Made by a program: the position numbers and the translations under genes. The notes under the pieces were generated by a model. That model did no database searches. It was given only the letters and a program-made list of their open reading frames with translations, and was not told where the DNA came from. Shown here in pieces: positions 25,142-34,810 of a DNA stretch of 64,000 nt. Origin of the DNA: Paracholeplasma manati (lineage in GTDB: Bacteria; Bacillota_I; Bacilli_A; Acholeplasmatales; UBA5453); contig NZ_JAOVQM010000002.1 of NCBI RefSeq assembly GCF_025742995.1, forward strand, positions 372,001 through 436,000, read 5' to 3'. Positions within the stretch are counted from its first letter, which is position 1. Each line of letters starts with the position of its first letter.

Positions 25142-27220
25142 TGATTTGTTTTTTTGTAATACCAAGATTTTAACTTCACCAGCACCCATGAAGAAATATG
25201 GGTTTTGGTTTTCATCGAATTCATAGAACATTCTAGGGCCGGATTCATGCATCGCATACAAGATACGACCTTCATTCTGATTTAAATCGAAACGCTTGCG
25301 AATCGGTCTTAAATCAATCTTCACGTGTTGTGCATCAAATGGATTGGCATTACCTACGATGATGAGTACTTCATCTTTCGCTTCGTAAGCAAATCCCACT
25401 GGATTATACCCTTCTAGGAAGCTGATCGGGATGTAGTTTTTCTTATCGGTGATGACATTGATGTATTTCTTACGAATCGGTTTAACTCTTGCAAGATTAT
25501 CTGGAATGTCGTTATGCATGTGATTTAAATAATGTAACGCAAACTTATCGAACAACGCTAACTTCATGTAGAATGGGTCATCAGCTGGTAACATATAGAG
25601 TTCGTTCGGTCGTGGGTCAATCCCTGTATTCATCGGTTGACGTTCATAAACTTCTTGACCAGAGTTGATGAATGGTACACCATTTGGCATAAACATATTC
25701 ATGACAGTTAAGAACTTGGATAGGTTTTGTCCCCCATCACGTGCGGCTAATCTAGGGGTATCGTGGGTTTCACCACAGGCAAATACGGCACAATCTAAAT
25801 CCACACTCTTATAATAGAAGTGATGGAGTTTACCTTCCCAAATATGAGGTTGCATCGAGAAACCATTACCGATGATCATGTTGTAACCCAAACCTCTCGC
25901 AAACTTCGCGTTGTCGACATTGAGTTCTTCAGCAATAAATGCGAAATCAGGATCCACTTCACGCGCGGTTTTAATGATTTGGTTGACCAATTCCTTAGGT
26001 AATGCATGTCCCATATCGATTCTCGCACCATCAATACCATAGGTTTTTTGATAGTGAGGGATGATGTTGGCTAAGGTATCCCACAACTCTTTGTTGGGCT
26101 TATGTCCAGGGTATAAATTGGATTTGATGGTATCAAACAAAATGTAAGGCGCGACATTCTTATCTTCTAAGAATTTAGAGGTTTCAATTGGATGGTCAAG
26201 ATACATTCTAAAGAACGTCACATCGGTCCAAGGTGGTTGAATATCATTGATATGATCAGAGAACGCTGGGGCGATGGTCAATCCAAAGTGTTTGTCTACC
26301 AATTCAAGGATAGAACCACCTTTTCTTGCGTATTCTTTCTTGAGTTTAGCCCAAAGTTCCTTGTTTTGAGTCTTTGGATCAAATTGGAAACGACGGATGT
26401 GTTCTAAGACTTTCTTACTCTTATACACCGTCGGCATATATTTCATGGTAGGTGATACAGTTCGATCATTGATTTCATCCACATATGGTGGGTTATATAC
26501 CGCTAAATCCGAGGATTTAATCCAGTAGAACCAATCTGGATGATCAATAATGAGGTCACTTTCGGTGGCGTTGGTTCTTGGAATGATATCAATCATCACA
26601 CGCATACCCAATGTATGAGCGGCTTCAACCAAGGCTTGGAATTGGTCATCGAGTGATAAGGCTTCACCAACCATAGGGTCGGCTAAACTAGGGTCTAATT
26701 CAAAGAAGTTTGATACACCATAAGGTGAACCCAATTCACCTTTTTTGTTTTTCAATGAGAATTTGGAAATCGGTAATAAGTAGATGGCATCGACACCCAT
26801 TTTATCGAGTAATGGGAGTAGGGCTAACGTCTTGATGAATGTACCGGTTTCTTTTAAATGGTAAATATTGTTTTCATCGACATAACCGTTACGGTCATGG
26901 TCCCATGTGGTGGACGTACGAATCATCATGGAATAGACGGTGGATTTTAAAATCCAGTCACCACCCATATGCTTTTTCGCAATCTTCGCTTCTTTGAGTT
27001 GAGACAAAGAGGCTACTTCATGGCTTTCATAGTGTTTTAATAAGACTTGGTCGATTAGATCCACCAAAAAATCATAGGGGTTCACCAAGTGTTCCCCGTT
27101 ATTCAAAATCGATAATGACGAATGACCAAACAAATTAAACATTTCAGGTATTGCATAATTGAGTGGATAGTTTGGTTTATTGGCCACTAACGCTTCGCGT
27201 AGTTTTAATAGTTTTGACAT
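25136..27220 (-). CDS. GH13-family alpha-amylase-type glycosidase
   Basis: 694 residues, no export signal, so cytoplasmic. GH13 barrel signatures appear in order: VDAIYLLPIS near residue 140, RVMIDIIPRTN near 213, DGARIDMGHALP near 397 (nucleophile Asp), IAEELN near 429 (acid/base Glu), and GETHDTPRLA near 482 in place of the usual NHD. The C-terminal 110 residues form a beta domain. It probably cleaves or rearranges alpha-glucans or maltodextrins; the exact specificity is unclear because the family has many activities and the long N-terminal segment (residues 1-90) is unusual. It is monocistronic. Confidence 0.82.
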   Translation of the reverse strand: MSKLLKLREALVANKPNYPLNYAIPEMFNLFGHSSLSILNNGEHLVNPYDFLVDLIDQVLLKHYESHEVASLSQLKEAKIAKKHMGGDWILKSTVYSMMIRTSTTWDHDRNGYVDENNIYHLKETGTFIKTLALLPLLDKMGVDAIYLLPISKFSLKNKKGELGSPYGVSNFFELDPSLADPMVGEALSLDDQFQALVEAAHTLGMRVMIDIIPRTNATESDLIIDHPDWFYWIKSSDLAVYNPPYVDEINDRTVSPTMKYMPTVYKSKKVLEHIRRFQFDPKTQNKELWAKLKKEYARKGGSILELVDKHFGLTIAPAFSDHINDIQPPWTDVTFFRMYLDHPIETSKFLEDKNVAPYILFDTIKSNLYPGHKPNKELWDTLANIIPHYQKTYGIDGARIDMGHALPKELVNQIIKTAREVDPDFAFIAEELNVDNAKFARGLGYNMIIGNGFSMQPHIWEGKLHHFYYKSVDLDCAVFACGETHDTPRLAARDGGQNLSKFLTVMNMFMPNGVPFINSGQEVYERQPMNTGIDPRPNELYMLPADDPFYMKLALFDKFALHYLNHMHNDIPDNLARVKPIRKKYINVITDKKNYIPISFLEGYNPVGFAYEAKDEVLIIVGNANPFDAQHVKIDLRPIRKRFDLNQNEGRILYAMHESGPRMFYEFDENQNPYFFMGAGEVKILVLQKNKSK

Positions 27221-27246
27221 ATAGTATCCTCACTTTACCATACTTC

Positions 27247-27256
27247 ATTATAGCAT
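27247..27256 (-). promoter_or_regulatory. Extended -10 of the GH13 gene
   Basis: Minus-strand TGCTATAAT (TG-N-TATAAT), about 30 bases before the start codon. The -35 is weak. Confidence 0.55.
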
Positions 27257-27319
27257 GGCTCATTTACATTTAACATTGTTAAGGCGAAAAGAAGAAAGCG
27301 TTTACACATAGAAAGCATC

Positions 27320-27341
27320 AAAAAAGATGGCGAACCATCTC
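27320..27341 (-). terminator. gpmI terminator with UUCG tetraloop
   Basis: Minus-strand AGATGG-TTCG-CCATCT followed by six T. UUCG is an unusually stable loop. Confidence 0.9.
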
Positions 27342-27342
27342 T

Positions 27343-28878
27343 TTATTTAATGATTAAGGATTTTCCAGTCATTTCGGCTGGTTGTTCAACCCCAAGTAAG
27401 TCTAACATGGTTGGTGCGACATCACACAATGCGCCACCATCACGTAGTTTTAAACCTTTCTTAGTAACAACCACCGGGACTAGGTTAGTGGTATGTGCAG
27501 TATGAGGTTTACCAAACTCATCGCGCATTTTTTCAGCGTTACCATGGTCTGCTAAGACGATGGCTGTACCACCGATTTGTTCAATGGCTTTCATGACTTT
27601 GCCTAAGCATTCATCGACCGCTTCAACCGCTTTTGTGGTGGCTTCAATCGATCCGGTATGACCAACCATATCTGGGTTTGCGAAGTTCAACACCATGGTG
27701 TCATAGTTGTTAGTCAATAACGCTTCAACGACTTTATCGGTGAGTTCATAAGCGCTCATTTCCGGTTTTAAATCGTAGGTTGGTACTTTTGGAGAAGGTA
27801 CTAAAATACGGGTTGCACCTTTAAGTTCATAATCCGCTCCACCATCGAAGAAGAAGGTGACATGGGCATACTTTTCAGTTTCTGCGGCTCTGATTTGATT
27901 GAGACCTGCATTCGCGATGACTTGACCATAAATATTTTTTAAGTCATTGAGTTCAAATGCGATTGGACCTTTCACAGTATATGCATAATGCATCATTGAA
28001 ACAAAAAATAAGTTGTGTGGGATATGGGATGCATCAAAGGTTGCTTTACCTTCAGCGTAGTATTTGGATACTTCACTTGGGTTAGAAAAAGCGGTTGCGA
28101 TACGAATCGCTCTATCTGGACGGAAGTTTGCGAAAATGATTGCGTCATTGTCTTCAATTAAGCCTTTTTTATTGACGATGAATGGGACAACAAATTCATC
28201 AGTAACGCCATTCGCGTAAGATTCTTCAATACCACAAATTGGGCAGTCTTTTTCTTCGCCTTTACCTAGGGTCATCGCGTCAACTGATTTTTGTAAACGA
28301 TCCCAGTTGTTGTCGCGGTCCATTGCGTAATAACGGCCATGAACGGTCGCGATACGTGCACCAGCTTCAATCAATTCTTTGACATAACCTAAACCGGATG
28401 TTTGAGGGGTATCTCTACCATCTAAGAACGCATGGTAATAGGTTTTTTGTTCTAATCCATGGGTTTTCGCAAGATCCATCAAAGCGATGATGTGTTTTGA
28501 AGATGCGTGGACACCACCATCACCAGCTAATCCGAAAATATGTAATTTAGAGTTGAATTTTTTCACATGTGCAATCGCGTCTAAAAACGCTTGGTTTTGG
28601 AAAAAGGAACCATCTTTGATTGCGACATTGACACGTGTTAAGGATTGATAAACAACACGTCCAGCCCCTAAGTTCAAATGACCAACTTCACTGTTACCCA
28701 TTTGACCTTCAGGTAAGCCAACGGCTTCCTCAGAAGCTTGAAGTTTGCTATTTGGATAGTTGGCTAAAAGACCATCCAATGTGGGTTTTTTCGCAAGTGT
28801 CACTGAATTCGAATCACTCGCAGGTGCTAACCCTTGACCATCTAAAATAATTAATCCGACAAATTTTTTTGTACTCAT
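27343..28878 (-). CDS. gpmI: 2,3-bisphosphoglycerate-independent phosphoglycerate mutase
   Basis: 511 residues, normal family length. The catalytic serine is in GNSEVGHLNLGAGR near residue 62. Metal-site motifs include LIILDGQG at the start, ADHGNAEKM, and KPHTAHTTNLVP near the C-terminus. The enzyme interconverts 3- and 2-phosphoglycerate using two Mn2+ ions and feeds enolase, which is encoded about 3.4 kb away on the other strand. Monocistronic, with its own terminator. Identification is secure. Confidence 0.97.
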   Translation of the reverse strand: MSTKKFVGLIILDGQGLAPASDSNSVTLAKKPTLDGLLANYPNSKLQASEEAVGLPEGQMGNSEVGHLNLGAGRVVYQSLTRVNVAIKDGSFFQNQAFLDAIAHVKKFNSKLHIFGLAGDGGVHASSKHIIALMDLAKTHGLEQKTYYHAFLDGRDTPQTSGLGYVKELIEAGARIATVHGRYYAMDRDNNWDRLQKSVDAMTLGKGEEKDCPICGIEESYANGVTDEFVVPFIVNKKGLIEDNDAIIFANFRPDRAIRIATAFSNPSEVSKYYAEGKATFDASHIPHNLFFVSMMHYAYTVKGPIAFELNDLKNIYGQVIANAGLNQIRAAETEKYAHVTFFFDGGADYELKGATRILVPSPKVPTYDLKPEMSAYELTDKVVEALLTNNYDTMVLNFANPDMVGHTGSIEATTKAVEAVDECLGKVMKAIEQIGGTAIVLADHGNAEKMRDEFGKPHTAHTTNLVPVVVTKKGLKLRDGGALCDVAPTMLDLLGVEQPAEMTGKSLIIK

Positions 28879-29058
28879 GAATATGCCTCATTTCTATTTT
28901 TACCAATGTTATTATATAACAATGGCCATCAAAATAGAAATTGAAAGTGTTTACCGATAGAAAAATGTGAAAAACACATCGATATAAGCGTTCTAATATG
29001 AATCTTCGAATAGGTATAAAAATAATTGGAATAAACTATTTATGTAATCATTCAAGTG

Positions 29059-29067
29059 TGTTATAAT
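29059..29067 (+). promoter_or_regulatory. Extended -10 promoter of the DUF3137 pair
   Basis: TGTTATAAT (TG-N-TATAAT) 25 bases upstream of the ATG. The -35 is weak. The 213-base divergent spacer between gpmI and this gene shows nothing else I can support. Confidence 0.6.
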
Positions 29068-29091
29068 TTGCATCATAAAGGATGTTGAACT

Positions 29092-29919
29092 ATGACCATT
29101 GAACAGTTTGTCCAAAAACAAATAAAGTACCAAACCATTCGCCGTATCGCGGTGATTGTCGCTGTCTTATCACCATTGGGTTTTTTTGCAGGCATTTGGT
29201 GGCTTTCTATCCTAATTGTTGTATTAATCATTGCTTGTATTGGTGTATACATGAATTTACAAGAACGCTATACCCAATTGGCATTATCCTTTAAAAAAGA
29301 TCACCTTAAACAAGCGATTGAATCCCGTTATCCAAATGTTCGATTTGATATGAATAAAGGCTTTTTGCCCATCGATGTTTATGGGTCTAAGTTGATTGAA
29401 CGTGGCGATATTTTCAAAAGTGAAGACATGCTTCAAGGCAAGATCGGAACTACCCGGTTTAGAACCGCTGATGTGAAGATTCAATTTGAACGTTTGGGCC
29501 GTAACGGTCGTCAAATCATCACCCGTTTTAGTGGAAAATATTATGAGATAGAGTTACCATTTATTATCAATAAACCAGTTTATATCGTGAACAACGGGGC
29601 AGAAAAGTTTGGTATTAAATTGGGCTTACCAAGGGTAGATTTTGAATACATTGACTTTAACAATGAAGTCGATGTGTATGCTTCTGATACCGAGGCTGCA
29701 TTTAAATTACTTAAACCAAAAGCAATGGAAAGCATCTTAAAATTACGACAAAAATATGGATCTGTGGCTTTCGCATTTTTCAATAAAACCATGGTGGTAG
29801 CGATGGAAGGTCGCAATAGCTTTGAATTCTATATTCACCGAAAAATTGACAAACACTTTTTAGAAACCATCGAACAGGAGATTCAAACATTAATTGATTT
29901 ATCGACTTCAGTGAAATAG
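29092..29919 (+). CDS. DUF3137 membrane protein, first of tandem pair
   Basis: 275 residues. Two adjacent transmembrane helices occupy residues 17-53, then a conserved cytoplasmic domain. Motifs such as DIFKSEDMLQGKIGTTRFRTADV and FSGKYYEIELP are shared with the next gene and with the DUF3137 (galanin-like) family. The final segment is an acidic helix. Function unknown. It lies 12 bases before a clear paralogue, indicating local duplication within one operon. Confidence 0.75.
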   Translation: MTIEQFVQKQIKYQTIRRIAVIVAVLSPLGFFAGIWWLSILIVVLIIACIGVYMNLQERYTQLALSFKKDHLKQAIESRYPNVRFDMNKGFLPIDVYGSKLIERGDIFKSEDMLQGKIGTTRFRTADVKIQFERLGRNGRQIITRFSGKYYEIELPFIINKPVYIVNNGAEKFGIKLGLPRVDFEYIDFNNEVDVYASDTEAAFKLLKPKAMESILKLRQKYGSVAFAFFNKTMVVAMEGRNSFEFYIHRKIDKHFLETIEQEIQTLIDLSTSVK

Positions 29920-29931
29920 GGGGATGATTAT

Positions 29932-30756
29932 ATGAACGCACACGGATATGAAACCAAGAAAAGCCTCTATGAAAGCCTAACTGTATTGGGTTTTGTTTTG
30001 GTTGCTTTCGGATTCATCTTATTTACCGCCCAACCAGTCATTGGTTTTATGTTGTTTATCGGTGGTGGCATTCTTTCGGTTGCTATGAGTACAGCATTTA
30101 AAAAACTCTCGACACAGTTTAAATATGAATATGTCAAAAAAAGCATCGAAGAGCTCTATCCAACCACAGAATTCAATCCACAAAAGGGATTTTCCAAAGA
30201 AGAAGTCTATGATACCTTGGTTTTAAATAAAGAAGACCGATTTGCGAGTGAAGACATGATTGAAGGTACACTATTCAACAGACGTTTTAGATGTGCTGAT
30301 TTACATCTACAAGATGTTAGAAGTAATGGTAAGTCTACGACAGTGGTCACTGTATTCAGAGGTCGTTTTTATGAAATTGAATTTGATAAAATACTATCAA
30401 CGCCGGTTTATATTGTTGCCAACCAAGGGATGTTTACTCGATTTACCGGATTTGAAAAGATGGAAATGGAATATGTCGCGTTTAACCAAGCCTTCGATGT
30501 GTTTGGACAAGATGCATTACAAACCTTTCGTTTAATCAAACCAAGGTTTATGGAACATGTGATGTCTTTAAAGAATCGATATAAAGGAATTCAGTTTGGT
30601 TTTATTGGCAATAAATTATATGTCGCGATTAAAAACGGGGTAGACACCTTTGATTTAAAGATGTTTAAACCGATTGATTATAGTTATTTGAACGAAATCA
30701 AAACCGAATTTGAAGACATCAAAATCATGATTGAAACGCTTACAAGTGAATTGTAA
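29932..30756 (+). CDS. DUF3137 membrane protein, second of tandem pair
   Basis: 274 residues, aligned end to end with the preceding protein: two N-terminal helices (residues 18-54), then YPTTEFNPQKGFSKEEVYD, DRFASEDMIEGTLFNRRFRCADL and FRGRFYEIEFD at matching positions. Identity is moderate by eye, so the duplication is not recent. GGGGGATGA lies before the ATG. Function unknown; the pair may form a heteromeric membrane complex (inference). Confidence 0.75.
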   Translation: MNAHGYETKKSLYESLTVLGFVLVAFGFILFTAQPVIGFMLFIGGGILSVAMSTAFKKLSTQFKYEYVKKSIEELYPTTEFNPQKGFSKEEVYDTLVLNKEDRFASEDMIEGTLFNRRFRCADLHLQDVRSNGKSTTVVTVFRGRFYEIEFDKILSTPVYIVANQGMFTRFTGFEKMEMEYVAFNQAFDVFGQDALQTFRLIKPRFMEHVMSLKNRYKGIQFGFIGNKLYVAIKNGVDTFDLKMFKPIDYSYLNEIKTEFEDIKIMIETLTSEL

Positions 30757-30785
30757 TTGACTAATGATTATAAATTTTCTATAAT
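30757..30785 (+). promoter_or_regulatory. Promoter of the FMN riboswitch transcript
   Basis: TTGACT (30757-30762) and TATAAT (30780-30785) with 17-base spacing. It starts one base after the upstream stop codon and lies just before the riboswitch. Confidence 0.85.
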
Positions 30786-30798
30786 GTAGCTGAGTTAA

Positions 30799-30908
30799 TA
30801 CTTCGGGGCAAGGTGAAATTCCTTGATCGGCGGTAAAGTCCGCGAACCTTTGGGTTGAACTGGTGCAATTCCAGTACCGACAGTATAGTCTGGATGGGAG
30901 AAGAAAGA
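30799..30908 (+). promoter_or_regulatory. FMN riboswitch (RFN element)
   Basis: The conserved RFN blocks are visible in order: CTTCGGGGCAAGGTGAAATT, ATCGGCGGTAAAGTCCGCGA, GAACTGGTGCAATTCCAGT, ACCGACAGTATAGTCTGGAT and GGGAGAAGAAAG. It binds FMN and, in this position, should promote formation of the downstream terminator. It precedes the riboflavin transporter gene, so high FMN is expected to shut off uptake. Confidence 0.96.
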
Positions 30909-30928
30909 GGTTTTTTAGCCTGTTTTTT

Positions 30929-30957
30929 GCCGTCACCCTGGAGTGGCGGCATTTTTG
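30929..30957 (+). terminator. Riboswitch expression-platform terminator
   Basis: GCCGTCAC / GTGGCGGC stem, six-base loop and a T run, between the RFN aptamer and ribU. Confidence 0.88.
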
Positions 30958-30973
30958 TTCATAGGAGGATAAT

Positions 30974-31672
30974 ATGAGAACAAATTACAGATTAAAAAAA
31001 CTCATTTTTATTGCTTCGCTTGCAGCCATTTCAGTCGTTTTCGGTTTAATCGAGATTCCACTCGGTTTACCGTGGCTTAAACTGGATGTAAGCGAAATCG
31101 CGATTTTAGTCGCGGCAGTCGTGATTGGGTACAAAGGCGCATTTGGATTGGTCATCCTTAGAGGATTATTCAGACAAGCGTTCCAAGGCCAATTATTTAT
31201 GCCAACCGAATTGGTTGGCGAAGCCATCGCAATGGTTGCGAGTACGGTATTGTTGTTAACCTATTATGGGTTGTCCAAAGCCATTAAAACCTACCGTAAA
31301 CCGTTGATTTCTGAAGCAGTTGTTGAACCACAAGCTGTTTCATCTTTAGAGATTTTAGTCATCATCGGTGGTTTAACATTCTCTCTAACCGTGGTTATGA
31401 TTACCTTAAATATTTTCGTGTTAACACCAATCTATTTAAGTACTTATGATGCGGTGTTCCAATTCTTCGAGTTTGAAACATTCCATTTTACAGCATTCAC
31501 GTTGTTAAATGATCCGGGTATGGCAAATATATTCGGTGCAGATTTATCGAGTTGGAACCTATATGTTACATATATCGTGGTAAATTATACGTTGTTGAAT
31601 CTTGCCAAAGGATTCATCACAAGTATGTTATTTTTGCCAATTAAATCGACATTGGAGAAAGTTGAGTTATAA
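30974..31672 (+). CDS. ribU: Riboflavin ECF transporter substrate-binding subunit RibU
   Basis: 232 residues and about six transmembrane helices. The N-terminal AAISVVFGLIEIPLGLPWLKLDVSEI and later FRQAFQGQL segments match ECF S-components of the RibU type. The FMN riboswitch directly upstream supports riboflavin specificity. S-components capture vitamin and work with a shared energising module (EcfA, EcfA' and EcfT), which is not encoded in this window. GGAGGAT precedes the ATG. It is the only visible vitamin B2 gene here, consistent with scavenging. Confidence 0.92.
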   Translation: MRTNYRLKKLIFIASLAAISVVFGLIEIPLGLPWLKLDVSEIAILVAAVVIGYKGAFGLVILRGLFRQAFQGQLFMPTELVGEAIAMVASTVLLLTYYGLSKAIKTYRKPLISEAVVEPQAVSSLEILVIIGGLTFSLTVVMITLNIFVLTPIYLSTYDAVFQFFEFETFHFTAFTLLNDPGMANIFGADLSSWNLYVTYIVVNYTLLNLAKGFITSMLFLPIKSTLEKVEL

Positions 31673-31695
31673 TAGAAGTCGAAAAGAGGTGAGCT

Positions 31696-32190
31696 ATGAA
31701 GCACTTATTATATGAATTGAAACAGCCATTTCTTAAATCCGATATGAGACGATTTTTGTTTGAAGGATTTCTTGCAAGCATTGTCTTTGGTGGATTTATT
31801 GGCGCTTTTGAATTCATTTTAGCGAATTTTTTTAACCCTATTTTCGCTATTATAGCATTCCTAATTTTATTTTATTTTTTGGCAGATCGGTTGTATCGCA
31901 GTTTTAGTCAATATCATATCTGGTATTCCATTCTCGCTGTGTTCTTCCTATTGTTTAGCGAGTATATTATGGGATTAACATCGTACTTATTGTTTGAACA
32001 AATTATTTCTGGCAATGCATTAAACCTATTTAGTGATTTTTGGTCAGCAGTACTGGTACTGAATCCACTGCTCTACTTTCAATTTTTATGGTTTTGGATA
32101 TTGGATTTTGAAGTCATCATTAATAATCTGTTACAACTCCTATTTACCATTTATTTCAGCTACTTAATCTATCAAAGGATGAAACGCTGA
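31696..32190 (+). CDS. Integral membrane protein of unknown function
   Basis: 164 residues, four or five hydrophobic helices (about residues 25-47, 49-65, 75-100, 116-135 and 138-158). The protein is rich in Phe, Leu and Tyr, with a short basic N-terminus and tail. No family recognised. GAGGTG precedes the ATG and the gap after ribU is only 23 bases, so it is probably cotranscribed under the FMN riboswitch. That makes a role related to riboflavin uptake possible but unproven. Confidence 0.6.
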   Translation: MKHLLYELKQPFLKSDMRRFLFEGFLASIVFGGFIGAFEFILANFFNPIFAIIAFLILFYFLADRLYRSFSQYHIWYSILAVFFLLFSEYIMGLTSYLLFEQIISGNALNLFSDFWSAVLVLNPLLYFQFLWFWILDFEVIINNLLQLLFTIYFSYLIYQRMKR

Positions 32191-32230
32191 TTCGAAACCG
32201 CTTTTATTGGGTTCACACTTTATTTTAACT

Positions 32231-32247
32231 ACCCCTTAGGGTATAAT
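32231..32247 (+). promoter_or_regulatory. eno promoter region with small palindrome
   Basis: TATAAT at 32242-32247. The sequence TACCC-CTTA-GGGTA overlaps its 5' side. The -35 is poorly conserved. A similar palindrome abuts the rnr -10. Confidence 0.55.
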
Positions 32248-32263
32248 ACTTACGGAATATTGA

Positions 32264-33586
<1,323 letters not shown>

Positions 33587-33589
33587 TTT

Positions 33590-33625
33590 AAAAAAAATGC
33601 CCAGCGAAAGCTGAGCATTTTTTTT
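33590..33625. terminator. Bidirectional terminator between eno and a minus-strand lipoprotein gene
   Basis: ATGCCCAGC-GAAA-GCTGAGCAT, flanked by A8 on the left and T8 on the right, so it works on both strands. GNRA loop; one mismatch in the stem. Confidence 0.88.
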
Positions 33626-34640
33626 AGGTGTTTTGTGAATATTTTTTGATGAGATTGTCTTCTATATAATAATAACCAAATGAATCTTCATGAACATAAA
33701 CACTTAATACGACGTGATTAGAATTTTTTTCGACACGATTTGTTATCAACATTTCGTTAAAAATATAAAAATGAGATGAAGTTTCTATAACGTAGTAAGG
33801 ATGTTTTGGATGATGTTTGATGAATGCACCTTCAAGATCAAATTTGGGTGATTTCGTTAAATCCCAATAAATATATTGGTATGTCTCATCCCTGTGTAAA
33901 GATAAGATGGTTTTTGTGTCATTGATTTCTTTTGCAAAAACAACGTCATCATCGATTTGAGTGGCTGTATAAACCACCATACCGTTTTCAAAATGAATGA
34001 TGATTTGATATAACATTTGTGCATGTCTGGCGGTGACACGATATATGGTATCCTCACTATGAATGGTGTACCACTGATATAGATCTGGGCGAATTTTTGT
34101 TTGTTTTTGAGGTGTTGTTGCATGTATATCCATAATGTCATAATCGACATAAGGTCCTTCTTTAAATCCGGTTCTACTTGAATTGAATGGGCATGGATTG
34201 CCTGTACCAAAACAGGCATCCTGGACAGAGACATTGAAACCATCAACGAAACCATTGTAAAGGTCCATAGCATAATAATGTCCAGTGATGCTCACCCGCT
34301 TGGTTGCGCTATATTGACTTATTTCACCATCAACGCGCAAGTACACCTGGGGATTTTGATCCGGATCCATGTAAAAATGCAAAATTTTAATCTCATTTTC
34401 ATAATTTGGTAGTGCATAAGTTCGATAAACTTCAAATATTTCACCATTAAGTTTTAATGCCAATAAAATCGTTTGGTTGTTTTGTTCAGCCAACATTAGG
34501 GTATAAATATCATCATCTACAACTTCATATAGTGGTTCTTCATCATATGAATTCGAGATTAAAGTATAGGTTACCTCTTTTTGACAACCAGCCAATAAAA
34601 ATATGAACATTATTTGGAATAATAAGAATGCTTTTTTCAT
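33624..34640 (-). CDS. Lipoprotein of unknown function
   Basis: 338 residues starting MKKAFLLFQIMFIFLLAGC, a clear lipobox with acceptor cysteine at residue 19. The ATG at 34640 is supported by GAAGGTG seven bases upstream; the frame's first start is a GTG inside that site. The mature domain is beta-rich with many aromatic and acidic residues and a possible disulfide region (DACFGTGNPCPFNSS near residue 140). It may be a beta-propeller or similar, but I recognise no family. It is monocistronic and shares a bidirectional terminator with eno. Confidence 0.65.
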   Translation of the reverse strand: MKKAFLLFQIMFIFLLAGCQKEVTYTLISNSYDEEPLYEVVDDDIYTLMLAEQNNQTILLALKLNGEIFEVYRTYALPNYENEIKILHFYMDPDQNPQVYLRVDGEISQYSATKRVSITGHYYAMDLYNGFVDGFNVSVQDACFGTGNPCPFNSSRTGFKEGPYVDYDIMDIHATTPQKQTKIRPDLYQWYTIHSEDTIYRVTARHAQMLYQIIIHFENGMVVYTATQIDDDVVFAKEINDTKTILSLHRDETYQYIYWDLTKSPKFDLEGAFIKHHPKHPYYVIETSSHFYIFNEMLITNRVEKNSNHVVLSVYVHEDSFGYYYIEDNLIKKYSQNT

Positions 34641-34772
34641 ATAAAACACCTTCTTTATTAGAATGATTTTATCACTTACTTAAATAAAAGTCATTTCATT
34701 TTTTTATTTTTTTGAAATTTTATTAGTTACTTATATTTACACGCATTTTTCGGATTTGTGAATGTATGTTCT

Positions 34773-34789
34773 ATACCTTATGGTATAAT
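34773..34789 (+). promoter_or_regulatory. rnr promoter with palindrome overlapping the -10
   Basis: TATAAT at 34784-34789 is preceded by and overlaps the perfect inverted repeat TATACC-TTAT-GGTATA. The -35 is not consensus. The rest of the 170-base divergent gap holds only AT-rich sequence. Confidence 0.55.
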
Positions 34790-34810
34790 ATTTAAGAAGT
34801 TGGTGAACCC

